Origin: Astropecten irregularis
Lineage: Eukaryota > Echinodermata > Asteroidea > Paxillosida > Astropectinidae
DNA length: 64,000 nucleotides
NCBI GenBank assembly: GCA_963971285.1
Contig: OZ020262.1
Coordinates: forward strand, 3,536,082 to 3,600,081
Direction: 5' to 3'
This document shows, one piece after another, positions 52,801 to 59,014 of this stretch. Under the pieces are notes generated by a model, which ran no database searches, was not told where the DNA came from, and was given only the letters and a program-made list of their open reading frames with translations. Position 1 is the first letter of the stretch; every line of letters starts with the position of its first letter. The position numbers and the translations under genes were made by a program.

Positions 52801-55800
52801 GCAACTTTTCCCCGGATCAGCCGATTTCCTCTTTTTTTTCTCATCCCACTCATGCCATTAAAATTAGAAAAACACTGTACAAAGTCTTGTAAAGATTGAA
52901 ATTTCCCGTTTTTTTGTTAGTTTGAGTTGCATGCCTGGTATAAACCAGACGTGACGATTGTTCCTTAGTAACTGTTGGACCTGTACACCAAGGACTCTTC
53001 AGCACATCTAATGATGAATGTCTGATACCTTCCAACAGGCATCCCCATCATCATCATGTGGAGGAAGAAGATGAAGAAGATGAAGATGAAGAAGAAGAAG
53101 AGGAAGAAGAGGAAGATGAAGAGGATGAACAGGATGAGGATTTCCAGGAGGGACAGGCCATGCAGGTTCTGGTGAGTACCTCTTGCATTCTTTAGGGGCT
53201 GGTAATATTTTTGATCCAGTTTGCTGGACAGATTTCCCATTGAAAGGTGAACAAAGAAAATTGACTTTAGTGGGATTTGAAGCAGCATTCTTTGTAATAC
53301 TATACCGATGCTGTACCAACTGAGCTATTCATACCTATGTTGGCAGTGTCCAAAATGGTCAATTATCTTTCCACTCGCATACCGCTATATCCCAAAGATC
53401 ACTGAAGATGCTCACAACAATAGCAGTACTTTAAACCTGAGAAATATTATATTGGGGGATCAATATCAAAGAGGATGCGGCTTTATAATCTATGACATTA
53501 AAGAGAAAATGATGGGATGTTTAACAATGAATTGTTCCTCTGATTAGCCACAACTAGTCCTTATTTGAACCTGGCTTTTTTCTAAAATGTTGAAGAAAAA
53601 GATTTGTTCAAAGCTTGTCCATGCATTCTGTTGATCTATGATTTCCTAATCCGCTAAATAATTCCCTTCATCGTGTGATTTTCTATTTTTGAAGAGGAAT
53701 CTCAGTTAAATTAATTTCATCCCTTCATCTTATGTGGATTGAATTTTTTTTCTGAGCAGATTTCCTTTGATTAAGTTACCACATTTAGTTAGCTGAAAGT
53801 AATTCCTGATTAACTGTGTCAGTGAGAATGAGATGTCTGCAAAAATCATTAATATTCATTATCAACACTCTATTTAAGGCACACTAGGTATTTTAGGCAT
53901 TCACGTCATTGTAAATAGAGCTAGTGATAATCAGCCTTTATAATCATGTAGGGATAGGACCAGATTAGTTGAAATAGTAGTGTTGAGAAACTTAATCTTT
54001 TACAGGGACTGAAACATTAAGAATTGATGTATATGTAACCTGGAAAAATGACACACTAAACAAACCAAGGATCTGAAGGACAAGACGCGAACTGTTCATT
54101 AAAAATAGTCAAAGTTTGGAACCAAAAAAAAAAGAAACACAAAATCAAAACCAGCCAAAAGTAAAAAAAACCTTTGAGATGAAAAACCAACAATAAAACT
54201 AACCAAAACTATAAACCAAAACTCAGCAAAACAGCAGCAAATCAAAATCAACACAGAAAATCAAAACTCAGGTAAAACAACCAAAAAATAGTGAATACAC
54301 AAGCAAGAGAAAACAAGAGGACTGTATCACACTCTGCTCTCTGCTGAACTGACTACTAATTCCACTTACAATCAAGCTCTACACAAAACTCCTCAGCACA
54401 TGACTCTAATCTTCTAATTTACATAATTATACTATACACAAGGACCATGGGAAAGGAAGGGGCACATATCACAAAGTCACTGAACCAAGGGATAACATGA
54501 AGACAGGACAGGAAGCAAGGATTAAACAAAAGGGTCATAAAACTAAACACTGAAATGCATGATAAAACTCAACACTGAAAGGCATTATAAAACTCAACAA
54601 CACTGAATCCTTATAGAAATAATCTAGAAACAGGGCAAATAAAAATAAAACAATTCCTTAAAACTAGTCTTCAAGGCCAAACCAAAATAAGTTCCCAACA
54701 ACAGCAAAATATGATCTCTGGTAAAACAGCCCAGTCTTTTCTATGTTCACACAATAATGGTTAAAATCAAATAAAAAAAACATGTTCAAATTCCCTCTCC
54801 TACATATACATGTAGATATGTGTAGGCTTATTTTATATGTCTTCCCCTCCATATAGAAAACTAAAGCCAGTAGCACCCCCGTATACTATAACGTGTCCCT
54901 GGGTCACCAGAAAGTTAACTTAAGACATGCCCCATCCCGGAACAAACCACCGGTGATTGCGGGGGTGAAGGGTGATTCAAGTCAGAAGAACAAGGGGAGG
55001 ACTAGAAAGTCATCTGAGAAGCGTAGGACAATGTACGGGAAGAAGGGAGAAGCCACTGTTCGTCGTAACTCCAACAGACGCAGCCGGAAAGTGGTCCTGC
55101 CCGATCTCTTTTCCGAGGAGGATATTCCTGACATAATGGACCAATCCTCAGTAGGTTATAGGTCACAGTTGTCACAAGTTGGAGTTTAGAGTTCAGAGTT
55201 TGAGTTCAGAGTTCAGAGTTTGAGTTCAGTGCTCAGCGTTCACTATTTTGTAGGTTGTTTTGTTTTGTTTGTTGTTTCTTAGGGATCATGAGCTGATTTC
55301 ATAAAGCTCTGCGACGCGTTGCAACTCGATTTGCGACGCGTTCTAGCTGCGCCGCGTCGTATCTATGCGGTGAGTCCATAGAGAAAGGATGCATCTTAAC
55401 TCTGCGACGCGTCGTAAGTTTTATGAAATCGACCCCTGATGTTACAGACAGGTACACTTTATATGATATGACCTGTTTTTGTTTCGAAGGCTTTAGATGT
55501 AACGTCCATTAAGTTAGGATGATGTGAGTAAAATCACAATTGTCATTCGATATAGCCTAGTCCATAAGGTTATACACAGGAATAGATTCATGGAGTTAGG
55601 AGGGCCTGACACATTTCTATCCTAGCAGGATCTTTATCGAAGGCTAAATGATAAGAGGACAAGAACATGAAAAACTCTTGTATTTCAGGATGTGTTTCAG
55701 GATTGATAAACTAGACTAGAAAAACAGTTTTACATGTAGAAGTGTCCTGATAACCTGTTTTGAGGTGTTAGGAGTATTTTTTAACCCAATTTTATGTATT

Positions 55801-56891
55801 TTCTCCTTTGCATGATGTTATTTGTCAATGCACTAACAGAAACATTGTTGATTAACCCTTTTTACTGACAACATGTTCAAATGGGCAATGGTCACCAAAC
55901 ACTCTCATGGCAGGATCTTGATCACCTACATGTTACCATCTTCTGGTTTGTCCCAGGCTTCAAAAGACTACTGGCAAATCAAGATGATGTTGGAAAGCAC
56001 TTCTCCAATTTCCTACCCATGTATTGTTTTCAGGACTTGAATTTGCCTGCAAAAGTCATCACTGTATTTTAGACCTTCGTCAATCATTTGGGGTTTTTGT
56101 TTGTTTGTTTGTTGTTTGTTTGCTTTTTTGGATTACAAAAGTTCATTTCATGCAGCAAAGGTTTGATCTTTTTGCAGAAAGATCTGGTTTGCATTTTGTT
56201 TGCATTTTGTTTGCAACACTGTGGCATTCCATTTGGAATGCAGATTAACTGGGAAGAATTTAAACTTGCCACTATATTGTTGAATTCATTTTAAACAGTG
56301 CTCCAATCTTATGCTAAAAGTAGGAGATTTAAACAAAGGTGTCGCTTAAAGGTACAGCACAGGATTGTGGTAACATACTCAAACAGAAATGTTCACAGAT
56401 TTACATGTAACTTTCAGGTTATGATGCTTTCAAGATGTTGCTGGTAGAAACATACCATTAAGATATTTGAAATGCTGTATTTATCCAGAAATTAGTAAAA
56501 CAATGACTGAAAAAAAGCTTTGATCTCGGGGTGGGATCAAAAATCTCATGTGAATACATGTAACTTTGAAAATTTCGTTAGTTTTTTCCGCATTTTTTCT
56601 ACTGTTTCCGATGATAATATGAGCTGAAAATTTTACAGGTTTGTTTTTAGTCCATGGCAAATCAAATTATGAACAGTCTGCAGCTGTTCTGTCACCTTTG
56701 CCAATCCTGTATTATGCCTTCAAGCATCTGGATGTCAGAGTGGGTGCCAAATTCCAACACATTTGTCTGGCATTGCAAGTAGCTGTATCTGTGTGGATTG
56801 CAGCTTAACAACATTGAGAACTTCATTAGTAATGAATTATTCTTGTTGTTTCTTTTATTTGCAGGAGGAGATGCAGATGGGACCATTCTAA
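25807..56891 (+). CDS. STAG: Cohesin subunit STAG (SA/stromalin), 27 coding exons, complete
   Basis: STAG is the HEAT-repeat subunit of cohesin. It binds RAD21 and CTCF, loads cohesin on DNA and acts in sister-chromatid cohesion and loop formation. The 27 exons join in phase to about 1280 residues (human STAG1 1258, STAG2 1231 or 1268). N-terminus: [14 protein letters not shown], the counterpart of the vertebrate acidic motif SDTDFED. Then a basic stretch, the STAG domain (residues about 67-190: [26 protein letters not shown]), and the stromalin conservative domain (about 263-350). Residues aligning with the human CTCF-contact pair are W304 (YIGWTLHD) and R340 ([12 protein letters not shown]). 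HEAT repeats continue to about 1010. The C-terminus holds an acidic tract (1137-1160) and a basic linker. Vertebrates have two or three STAG paralogues; whether this species has a second copy cannot be judged here. Start ATG at 25807 has A at -3 and G at +4. Confidence 0.95.
26336..26402 (+). CDS. STAG: STAG exon 2
   Basis: [20 protein letters not shown]: acidic SDSDFED motif followed by a basic patch. Acceptor CATTTTAG, donor GGG/GTAAGT, phase 0. Confidence 0.9.
26639..26755 (+). CDS. STAG: STAG exon 3
   Basis: [13 protein letters not shown] (basic, a likely nuclear localisation signal), then [15 protein letters not shown], matching MLFEVVKMGKSAMQ of vertebrates. Donor CAG/GTAAGT, phase 0. 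Confidence 0.95.
27243..27522 (+). repeat. SINE family R, copy 1
   Basis: GGTTCTCTCCTATGC, TTTTTCTC and CCGGTTTTCC recur at 47028-47328. It ends in AAATTATTATTG. The head resembles a tRNA-derived region (TGGGTTTGATCACATC for box B). Confidence 0.65.
27600..27773 (+). CDS. STAG: STAG exon 4 (STAG domain)
   Basis: [20 protein letters not shown] and [17 protein letters not shown], close to human [20 protein letters not shown]. Phase 0 at both ends. Confidence 0.97.
27822..28181. mobile_element. Element family D, copy 2 (degraded ends)
   Basis: TGGTATAATACATGATTGGT on the left, TTACCAATCCTGTACTGTTT on the right. Interior CAGGTGGAAATATTTTGACG and ACGGTATGTTTCTACCAGCA match other D copies in inverse. 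It sits just before STAG exon 5. Confidence 0.75.
28248..28452 (+). CDS. STAG: STAG exon 5 (STAG domain)
   Basis: [20 protein letters not shown] and [20 protein letters not shown], the most conserved part of the family. Donor GCAG/GTATTT, phase 1. Confidence 0.97.
28606..28796. repeat. Interspersed repeat family N, copy 1
   Basis: TCTTACATGGTGTTTCTGCA and AATTGTCACCATGCAAAGCC recur in inverse at 33935-34013. An inner inverted pair, GGTCTCAACGTTT / AAACGTTGAGACC, is present. Confidence 0.7.
28827..29052 (+). CDS. STAG: STAG exon 6
   Basis: [20 protein letters not shown], a charged helix, then [12 protein letters not shown]. Donor CG/GTAAGA, phase 2. The last residues open the stromalin conservative domain. 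Confidence 0.97.
29622..30085 (+). repeat. Interspersed repeat family J, copy 2
   Basis: Longer than the copy at 1226-1555, with about 110 extra bases in the middle (near 29790-29900). It shares AGAGCTATATTAAAATTACT and GTTCTTGTTCCACAGACACG. Confidence 0.75.
30157..30280 (+). CDS. STAG: STAG exon 7 (stromalin conservative domain)
   Basis: [20 protein letters not shown], then [13 protein letters not shown]. The Trp is at model residue 304 and aligns with W334 of human SA2. Phase 2 in, phase 0 out. Confidence 0.97.
30326..30456. mobile_element. Palindromic element family B, copy 3
   Basis: CAAACCCTTCATAACTTACT to CGTAGGGCTTTGTGAAATCG. The interior ACTCGAGTTATGATCGATCG is typical of the family. 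Confidence 0.78.
30577..30755 (+). CDS. STAG: STAG exon 8
   Basis: [16 protein letters not shown] and [20 protein letters not shown]. The first Arg of NRFKDR aligns with R370 of human SA2. Donor GTGAGT after CTG AA, phase 2. Confidence 0.97.
30999..31138. mobile_element. Palindromic element family A, copy 5
   Basis: ATGGGAGACTTTGGAGAACC and the inverse GGTTCTCAAAAGTCTCCCAT. The centre is a purine/pyrimidine-alternating tract (ACGTGTGTGTGCGCGTGCAT). Confidence 0.83.
31141..31412 (+). repeat. Interspersed repeat family I, copy 1
   Basis: Directly follows the family A element. CCGCTCATTGTG, GAACAGATTAGAGTC and CTCCCTGCACACA recur in the same order at 44341-44612. Confidence 0.75.
31653..31869 (+). 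CDS. STAG: STAG exon 9
   Basis: [20 protein letters not shown], then [11 protein letters not shown] and a basic loop (KAKRTKRRS). Phase 2 in, phase 0 out. Confidence 0.96.
32050..32330. repeat. tRNA-like SINE, family S, copy 1
   Basis: The minus strand reads TGGCTCAGTTGGTAGAGCGT (box A) and CGATTCGAGTCCCGCTCCAG (box B). Body motif TAGTCAATTATCTTTGTTTG is shared with 38.5 and 53.4 kb. Confidence 0.7.
32365..32600. repeat. tRNA-like SINE, family S, copy 2
   Basis: ATTGACTGGAGTGGGATTTG and CCAACTGAGCCATCCAGCCC, arranged in tandem with copy 1. Followed by TAGTCAATCATGG. Confidence 0.68.
32708..32822 (+). CDS. STAG: STAG exon 10
   Basis: [19 protein letters not shown] and TELLLEEPG, matching [14 protein letters not shown] in vertebrates. 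Donor after GAAG, phase 1. Confidence 0.96.
32980..33312. mobile_element. Element family D, copy 3
   Basis: ATACCATCACACTTTGGTAG to AAAGTATGATATTACCT, with TTAA kept only on the right (33313-33316). Shares AAAAAGTGGGCACCGTATGG with the copy at 50.4 kb. Confidence 0.78.
33718..33847. mobile_element. Palindromic element family B, copy 4
   Basis: GTGAAATCGATCGTTACTCG to TCAGTGAAATCGACCCC, in inverse order to copy 3. Confidence 0.75.
33890..34235. repeat. Interspersed repeat family N, copy 2
   Basis: AAAGATTTGAGGCTTTGCAT is inverse to 28.7 kb. The second half, TGTACAAAAGTATAGGAG and GTCAGTTGTTTTCAGATA, matches 58517-58698. Confidence 0.7.
34267..34370 (+). CDS. STAG: STAG exon 11
   Basis: [20 protein letters not shown] and [12 protein letters not shown], nearly identical to the family. 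Phase 0 at the end. Confidence 0.96.
34597..34754. mobile_element. TTA-flanked element family M, copy 1 (uninterrupted)
   Basis: CCCTGTTTCAGACAGATGTG and the inverse CACACCTGTCTGAAACAGG (AG), with TTA at 34594-34596 and 34755-34757. It supplies the empty site for the nested insertion at 49089-49290. Confidence 0.75.
35061..35159 (+). CDS. STAG: STAG exon 12
   Basis: [20 protein letters not shown], then VKLPELLSK. The acceptor is a CAGCAG tandem, so 35061 or 35064 may be used, giving one Gln more or less. Confidence 0.94.
35299..35715 (-). pseudogene. 3' end of an L2/CR1-type non-LTR retrotransposon
   Basis: The minus strand encodes [20 protein letters not shown], then [27 protein letters not shown] and a final short helix. 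This is the C-terminal tail of the reverse transcriptase ORF in L2/CR1 elements. The usual HWLPI motif has a TAG stop in place of Trp. The 3' end (GCGCTTTATAAATACCAGTT followed by ATT repeats) is the usual L2-type terminus. The copy is 5'-truncated and dead, inside the STAG intron after exon 12. Confidence 0.85.
35812..36160. mobile_element. Element family C, copy 1
   Basis: GGGCCTAAATTCATGGAATC, GTTACAGCCTATTTTTGTGC, repeated TTCATGGAATCC and many GCTTACNGT units. It resembles 39578-39880 throughout, but the right end is worn. Confidence 0.65.
36401..36550 (+). CDS. STAG: STAG exon 13
   Basis: [20 protein letters not shown] and [18 protein letters not shown]. Phase 0 at both ends. Confidence 0.96.
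36605..36790. repeat. tRNA-like SINE, family H, copy 2
   Basis: GGCTCAGGTGGGATTCGAAC (inverse box B) and GCCTTACCGCTAGGTCACCG (inverse box A), with flank GTCAGCAGGTGAATCAAATC. Same family as 10.8 and 40.6 kb. Confidence 0.65.
37277..37440. mobile_element. Palindromic element family K, copy 1
   Basis: AATAGCACTCCACACTAATG to GTATGGAGCCCTATT. Contains GTCAGACAAACATTGTCTCA and the inverse CAATGTTTGTCTGAGATC around an ACGCGCACACGCAC tract. Sits 41 bases upstream of STAG exon 14. Confidence 0.8.
37482..37622 (+). CDS. STAG: STAG exon 14
   Basis: [20 protein letters not shown], then [15 protein letters not shown]. Human has VLEACSKTYHALCNEE. Phase 0 at both ends. Confidence 0.95.
38398..38715. 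repeat. tRNA-like SINE, family S, copy 3
   Basis: TTGAAAAGCGAACAAAGAAC, GGAGCGAGATTCAAACC, CCTAATAGTCAATTATCTTT. It ends with a second box-B-like CACAGGTTTGAATCCCGCTT. Confidence 0.65.
38720..38895. repeat. Interspersed repeat family P, inverted pair
   Basis: GAATCCTAGCAGGATCTTTC and the inverse GAAAGATCCTGCTAGGATTG face each other around 38830-38845, each continuing into GGGCCTAA / TTAGGCCCTCC. Confidence 0.7.
39000..39070 (+). CDS. STAG: STAG exon 15
   Basis: [19 protein letters not shown]. Ends before GTATGT in phase 2. Human has DDAYQVLSTLKRITAFH here. Confidence 0.93.
39338..39506 (+). CDS. STAG: STAG exon 16
   Basis: [20 protein letters not shown], then [20 protein letters not shown] and WHLTRLNE. 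Donor AAG/GTATAC, phase 0. Confidence 0.95.
39578..39880. mobile_element. Element family C, copy 2, with inverted ends
   Basis: GGGCCCAATTTCATGGAATC and the inverse GATTCCATGAAATTGGGCCC. Interior GCTAACNGTAA units repeat several times. Confidence 0.78.
40341..40590 (+). CDS. STAG: STAG exon 17
   Basis: The longest internal exon except the 3' one. [40 protein letters not shown] and [13 protein letters not shown]. Donor GATG/GTAAGT, phase 1. Confidence 0.96.
40632..40780. repeat. tRNA-like SINE, family H, copy 3
   Basis: TTCAGGTGGGATTCGAACCC and GCCATACCACTAGGCCACCA, then GGGGTCAGCAAGATAAGTCA. Confidence 0.65.
40830..41126. mobile_element. TTAA-flanked element family D, copy 4
   Basis: AGGAACAATACAGGATTGGT and ACCAATCATGTATTATACCT, with TTAA at 40826-40829 and 41127-41130. 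Confidence 0.85.
41210..41352 (+). CDS. STAG: STAG exon 18
   Basis: Acidic start [12 protein letters not shown], then [20 protein letters not shown] and FKHYMK. Nearly identical to [20 protein letters not shown]. Confidence 0.97.
41610..41711 (+). CDS. STAG: STAG exon 19
   Basis: [20 protein letters not shown], then [11 protein letters not shown]. The first nine residues equal the human protein. Phase 0 at both ends. Confidence 0.97.
42408..42556 (+). CDS. STAG: STAG exon 20
   Basis: [20 protein letters not shown], then DAVAALHK across the junction. Donor AA/GTAAGT, phase 2. Confidence 0.97.
42715..42864 (+). repeat. 30-bp minisatellite, five units
   Basis: Units start at 42715, 42745, 42775, 42805 and 42835: GCTTTGTGTGAGAGTGATGG plus TATTTTTGTT. 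The first three are almost identical and the last is diverged. It lies in the intron between STAG exons 20 and 21. Confidence 0.92.
42974..43105 (+). CDS. STAG: STAG exon 21
   Basis: [20 protein letters not shown], then [20 protein letters not shown]. Donor GT/GTAAGT, phase 2. Confidence 0.95.
43625..43815 (+). CDS. STAG: STAG exon 22
   Basis: [31 protein letters not shown], then a Lys/His-rich tail ([18 protein letters not shown]) that may be a nuclear localisation signal. Phase 2 in, phase 1 out. Confidence 0.95.
44341..44612 (+). repeat. Interspersed repeat family I, copy 2
   Basis: GATCCGCTCATTGTGATACA, GAACAGATTAGAGTCTGCCT, CCAGCTCCCTGCACACA and GAGGTCGGAACAAGCA, in the same order as at 31141-31412. 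Confidence 0.75.
44712..44838 (+). CDS. STAG: STAG exon 23
   Basis: Low-conservation C-terminal region: [37 protein letters not shown]. Phase matches both neighbours (1 in, 2 out). KRPRLEED resembles a basic nuclear signal. Confidence 0.88.
45533..45970. mobile_element. Mariner-like palindromic element
   Basis: Begins after TA with CAGGGTGAGTCAAAAAGAAG, a mariner-type end. CTTCTTTTTGACGTAGCTGG is a decayed inverse. Inner arms ATTTTGCAAGCTGTCCATGG and CCTTGGACAGCTTGCAAAAT pair over about 100 bases. Confidence 0.65.
46018..46364. mobile_element. Element with GGTTTTCACAC ends
   Basis: TTAGGGTTTTCACACTATCC and the inverse GATCGTGTGAAAAGGCCTTT. Interior repeats of TCAACCCGGRT in both orientations. 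It ends about 107 bases before STAG exon 24. Confidence 0.6.
46471..46593 (+). CDS. STAG: STAG exon 24
   Basis: [20 protein letters not shown], then [20 protein letters not shown]: Ser/Lys/Arg-rich, comparable with the SSRGSTVRSKKSKPS region of vertebrate STAG. Acceptor CCAATCAG is weak, but phase 2 to phase 2 fits. Confidence 0.8.
47028..47328 (+). repeat. SINE family R, copy 2
   Basis: TGGGTTCGAATCCGACCTGG (box B), GGTTCTCTCCTATGCTACAA, CGAGTTCTCCGGTTTTCC, and an (ATT)n tail at 47302-47328. Confidence 0.72.
47945..48284. mobile_element. Tigger/pogo-like element with a nested insertion
   Basis: CACTGGAACGCCACTATAAT and the inverse GTGGCGTTCCACTG, with TA at 47943-47944 and 48285-48286. The CAGTGGAAC-type end and TA duplication fit Tigger/pogo. 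A family K element (48017-48176) interrupts it. Confidence 0.75.
48017..48176. mobile_element. Palindromic element family K, copy 2 (nested)
   Basis: AATAGCGCTCCGCACTTACG to GTGCGGAGCGCTATT. Arms ATCTCAGACAAACATTGCAA / CAATGTTTGTCTGACAG surround GCACGTGTGTGCGTGTGCGC. Confidence 0.85.
48757..49329. mobile_element. TTA-flanked element family M, copy 2, interrupted
   Basis: CCCCCGTTTCAGACAGACGT and the inverse CTGTCTGAAACGGGGG, with TTA at 48754-48756 and 49330-49332. PIF/Harbinger-like by duplication length. Interrupted by family K copy 3. Confidence 0.78.
49089..49290. mobile_element. Palindromic element family K, copy 3 (nested)
   Basis: AATAGCACTCCACACTTGCG to GTGCGGAGCGCTATT, with about 40 extra bases (ACATGCGCATGCAGGCCAAA...) before the right end. 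Confidence 0.82.
49742..49765 (+). CDS. STAG: Possible STAG microexon (24 bases)
   Basis: The acceptor follows a T-rich tract (TTTCATTTTTCATCCATAG) and the donor is CAG/GTACAT. The 24 bases keep phase 2 and would add eight residues (Tyr-Ala-Asn-His-Trp-Thr-His with a Ser/Arg junction change). No conservation can be checked here, so it may be a chance match. Confidence 0.3.
50363..50717. mobile_element. TTAA-flanked element family D, copy 5
   Basis: AGGTAGTATCATACTTTGGT and ACCAAAGTATGATATTACCT, with TTAA at 50359-50362 and 50718-50721. The best-preserved long copy. Confidence 0.88.
51474..51765. mobile_element. Element family D, copy 6, right end lost
   Basis: TTAA at 51470-51473, then AGGTACAATACATGATTGGT. 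The interior matches the 27.8-kb copy, and the sequence breaks off after CACCATCTCCATACCCTGA. Confidence 0.72.
53039..53171 (+). CDS. STAG: STAG exon 25 (His/acidic tract)
   Basis: HPHHHH, then about 24 Glu/Asp residues in near-uninterrupted GAA/GAT/GAG codons, then [12 protein letters not shown] in part. Acceptor CTTCCAACAG; donor CTG/GTGAGT, phase 0. Vertebrate STAGs have an acidic patch (EDDEEPIVED) near this position, but a shorter one. Confidence 0.88.
53241..53475. repeat. tRNA-like SINE, family S, copy 4
   Basis: TTGAAAGGTGAACAAAGAAA, TTAGTGGGATTTGAAGCAGC and CCAACTGAGCTATTCATACC. It starts 70 bases after STAG exon 25. Confidence 0.65.
54857..55150 (+). CDS. STAG: STAG exon 26 (C-terminal region)
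   Basis: Basic linker ([20 protein letters not shown]), then [18 protein letters not shown], matching DFFDPASIMDES of the vertebrate end. I prefer splicing at TCA/GTAGGT (55150/55151) to exon 27. If unspliced, the frame stays open to TAG at 55187-55189 with a 13-residue different tail. Confidence 0.82.
55286..55438. mobile_element. GCGACGCGT palindromic element
   Basis: TGATTTCATAAAGCTCTGCG and TTTTATGAAATCGACCC flank several GCGACGCGTYG units. The ends resemble family B ends, but the interior is different. Confidence 0.6.
56350..56719. mobile_element. Element family D, copy 7
   Basis: TTAA at 56346-56349, then AGGTACAGCACAGGATTGTG. Right end CAATCCTGTATTATGCCT with a decayed TTCAA. It lies between the last two coding exons of STAG. 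Confidence 0.78.
56865..56891 (+). CDS. STAG: STAG last coding exon 27 (stop at 56889-56891)
   Basis: After a strong acceptor (TTTCTTTTATTTGCAG), the frame reads EEMQMGPF then TAA. Ending in Phe soon after IMDQSS resembles the vertebrate end IMDESVLGVSMF. The 3' UTR continues to about 57970. Confidence 0.6.
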   Translation, partial: EEMQMGPF

Positions 56892-57949
56892 GTACCAAGC
56901 CACAATTTATGTTCAGATTTTGTTTTCTTTGGACAATTATTGCATATTTGTAGAGAGCACTCATTCATTTACTGAGAGTGAGAGTTGCTATAAGCAATTA
57001 TATCAAGGAGCATATTCCATCTGTCCATCTTTGGTTCACTGCCTTGCGGTCTTAGGCAGGTAAGCAAATAGACAAAGCAAACATGTTTGCCTGTCTTTCT
57101 CCGTCGCCTGAGGCAATTTGTAGGCAATATGTTCCAGACAATCTCCAAGAAGATCTAACCTCCATCTTGGATTTGAGTTTTATACATTGCCAGAATTTTG
57201 TGCGACTAAATTGTTCCTGTTTTCGTGCTATGTAGTCAGCTGTGTCCATGTTGCCTGTAAAATTTGCCTGTTGGGACATTGCCCTCAGTTTGCTCAGCTA
57301 TTGATAACAATCGTCAACTAAACATCATTAACTTGGCGATCTTTGGTTCAAATTAACTGTAGTCAGCAGTAGTTCTTAATAGAACTTGCCCTATGTTCAA
57401 AAACAAATGTTCTGTTGTTTGCAGCACAAAACTTTCAAAGTACACAAATGCTTGAGTTGATGGTAGGTTTGTTTAGGATAGGTTTGATGTAAGTTTAGAA
57501 TATCATCAAACTTCTTTGTTTGTCTGAATCTTGATGGAGTAAAGGTTTGTTGTGAAAATTTGTTTTCTTTTTTAGACGTTCATGAATTTCATCTCTTTTG
57601 GTTTATGTGAAGTTTTCAAATGTATGTGTAACTTAAAACTGTTTGTATTAAAGGTAAACACAAAATGTTCGCCAGTATTTTAATGATCTTCATTATTTTG
57701 TAAATATAATGTTCGTATAGTTTACCATTTTTGCTTTTTTAACATTTCATATCAGTCACAATTTAAAGATTCGCAATATGGTATTTTATCACAGTGGCCT
57801 ATACCTATGAAAGATGTCAAGTAATGTTGGCCACAGTCTCTACATTAGACTGTCAGGTGTCTCTTGACGAGATTTGAAGATGACCGAATTGCACTGATTT
57901 TTCTGCTCCCTGTTACGAAGACATGGAGACTTTCTTTTAGTGTTTCCCA

Positions 57950-57955
57950 AATAAA
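57950..57955 (+). terminator. Polyadenylation signal AATAAA of STAG (proximal)
   Basis: AATAAA about 1.06 kb past the preferred stop codon. A second AATAAA at 58208-58213, followed by a T/G-rich stretch (CTTGTTCTTGTTTATG), is an alternative distal signal. Confidence 0.5.
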
Positions 57956-58315
57956 GATTAAATTATTCTAAAAGTTAAGCTATTGGTATACATTATTGTG
58001 TTTAATGCCATATCAACTTCAACGTTGGGCTAGAAAATTAGTTAGGAAAATCCTCATGTTTGTAAATAATGACCCATAAAGAAACAACATTCATGTGACT
58101 TTTCTAAAATTTGTTTAGAAATCTAGTTTAAATTTGGCATTATTCATTGCCCACTTTTTAAGTTGTAAATTATGACTATTTACTGGCAACTCACGTTTGC
58201 TGTTTTTAATAAATGTTCTGATATTAAATTACATCAAAACTTGTTCTTGTTTATGTTACTTGTGTTTGGTGTTTTCATGTTGGTTTTTATCCCAATTTCT
58301 CTGTAGTGGCTGGGG

Positions 58316-58390
58316 TGTTTGTTTGTTTGTTTGTTTGTTTGTTTGTTAACTTTGTTGGTTGTTTGTTTGTTTGTTTGTTTGTTTGTTTGA
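58316..58390 (+). repeat. (GTTT)n microsatellite
   Basis: Two runs of six to seven GTTT units separated by AACTTTGTTGGTT. A shorter run is at 56098-56131. Confidence 0.95.
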
Positions 58391-58516
58391 TAGCTGGGGT
58401 GTTTGGTTTTGTCTCTTTGTTTTTGTTTGTTTTTAATCACATGAAACTATTGAATTATAGGCGATTGGATTAATAATTTTGTCATGGTTGTGTTTGTGTT
58501 TGTCAATGAAATAATC

Positions 58517-58698
58517 AGGGATGAGATTTCTCAGATTAAGATCTGATTTCAGATTTTTTTTGTGGATTTCAGATTTTATTTCCTCACAGGGTGTGTACAA
58601 AAGTATAGGAGTTTTTCAGATTTCAGACTTATTTACGCTCCCCGTCAGCTGTTTTCAGACAGTTTTATCATTGGATGATTATCATCTCATCCCTAAAT
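58517..58698. repeat. Interspersed repeat family N, copy 3
   Basis: CAGGGATGAGATTT at one end and TCATCTCATCCCT in inverse at the other. TGTACAAAAGTATAGGAG is shared with 34.1 kb. Confidence 0.7.
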
Positions 58699-58859
58699 AA
58701 TCAACCCCATTCCTCTTCCTGACTGCGTTACCATTAAACACTGACCCACGAACATCAGATCAGATGATCAAATGACTATTTATATGTATAATCATCAAAT
58801 AACCACAAGGGAAACTGATTGATTTTTTCATTACTGGCGCACCCAGGATTTTGTCTTGG

Positions 58860-59014
58860 GGGAGGTGGGGGGGGGGGGCTCAAAGAAATTTTTTCTCCCA
58901 CAAAACGCCAAACAAACATTTAGTGATCCCCCCCCCTGTTTTCCCTCTCCCCAATATTTTTTGGGGGGAGGGGGGGGGGGCAAGCCCGCCGAGCCCCCCC
59001 CCCCCCCCCCCCCC
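58860..59014. repeat. Long G and C homopolymer tracts
   Basis: G runs of 13 and 10-12 bases, and a C run of about 22 (58994-59014), all in 155 bases. Likely hard to sequence; run lengths may be unreliable. Confidence 0.85.

Noticed and set aside
54000..54660. A-rich stretch with repeated AACCAAAA and AAATCAAAA words
   Set aside because: Low-complexity intron sequence; no exon or defined repeat boundary could be supported.
58234..58440. Frame rich in Lys, Gln, Thr and Asn on the minus strand
   Set aside because: Translation of the (GTTT)n microsatellite.
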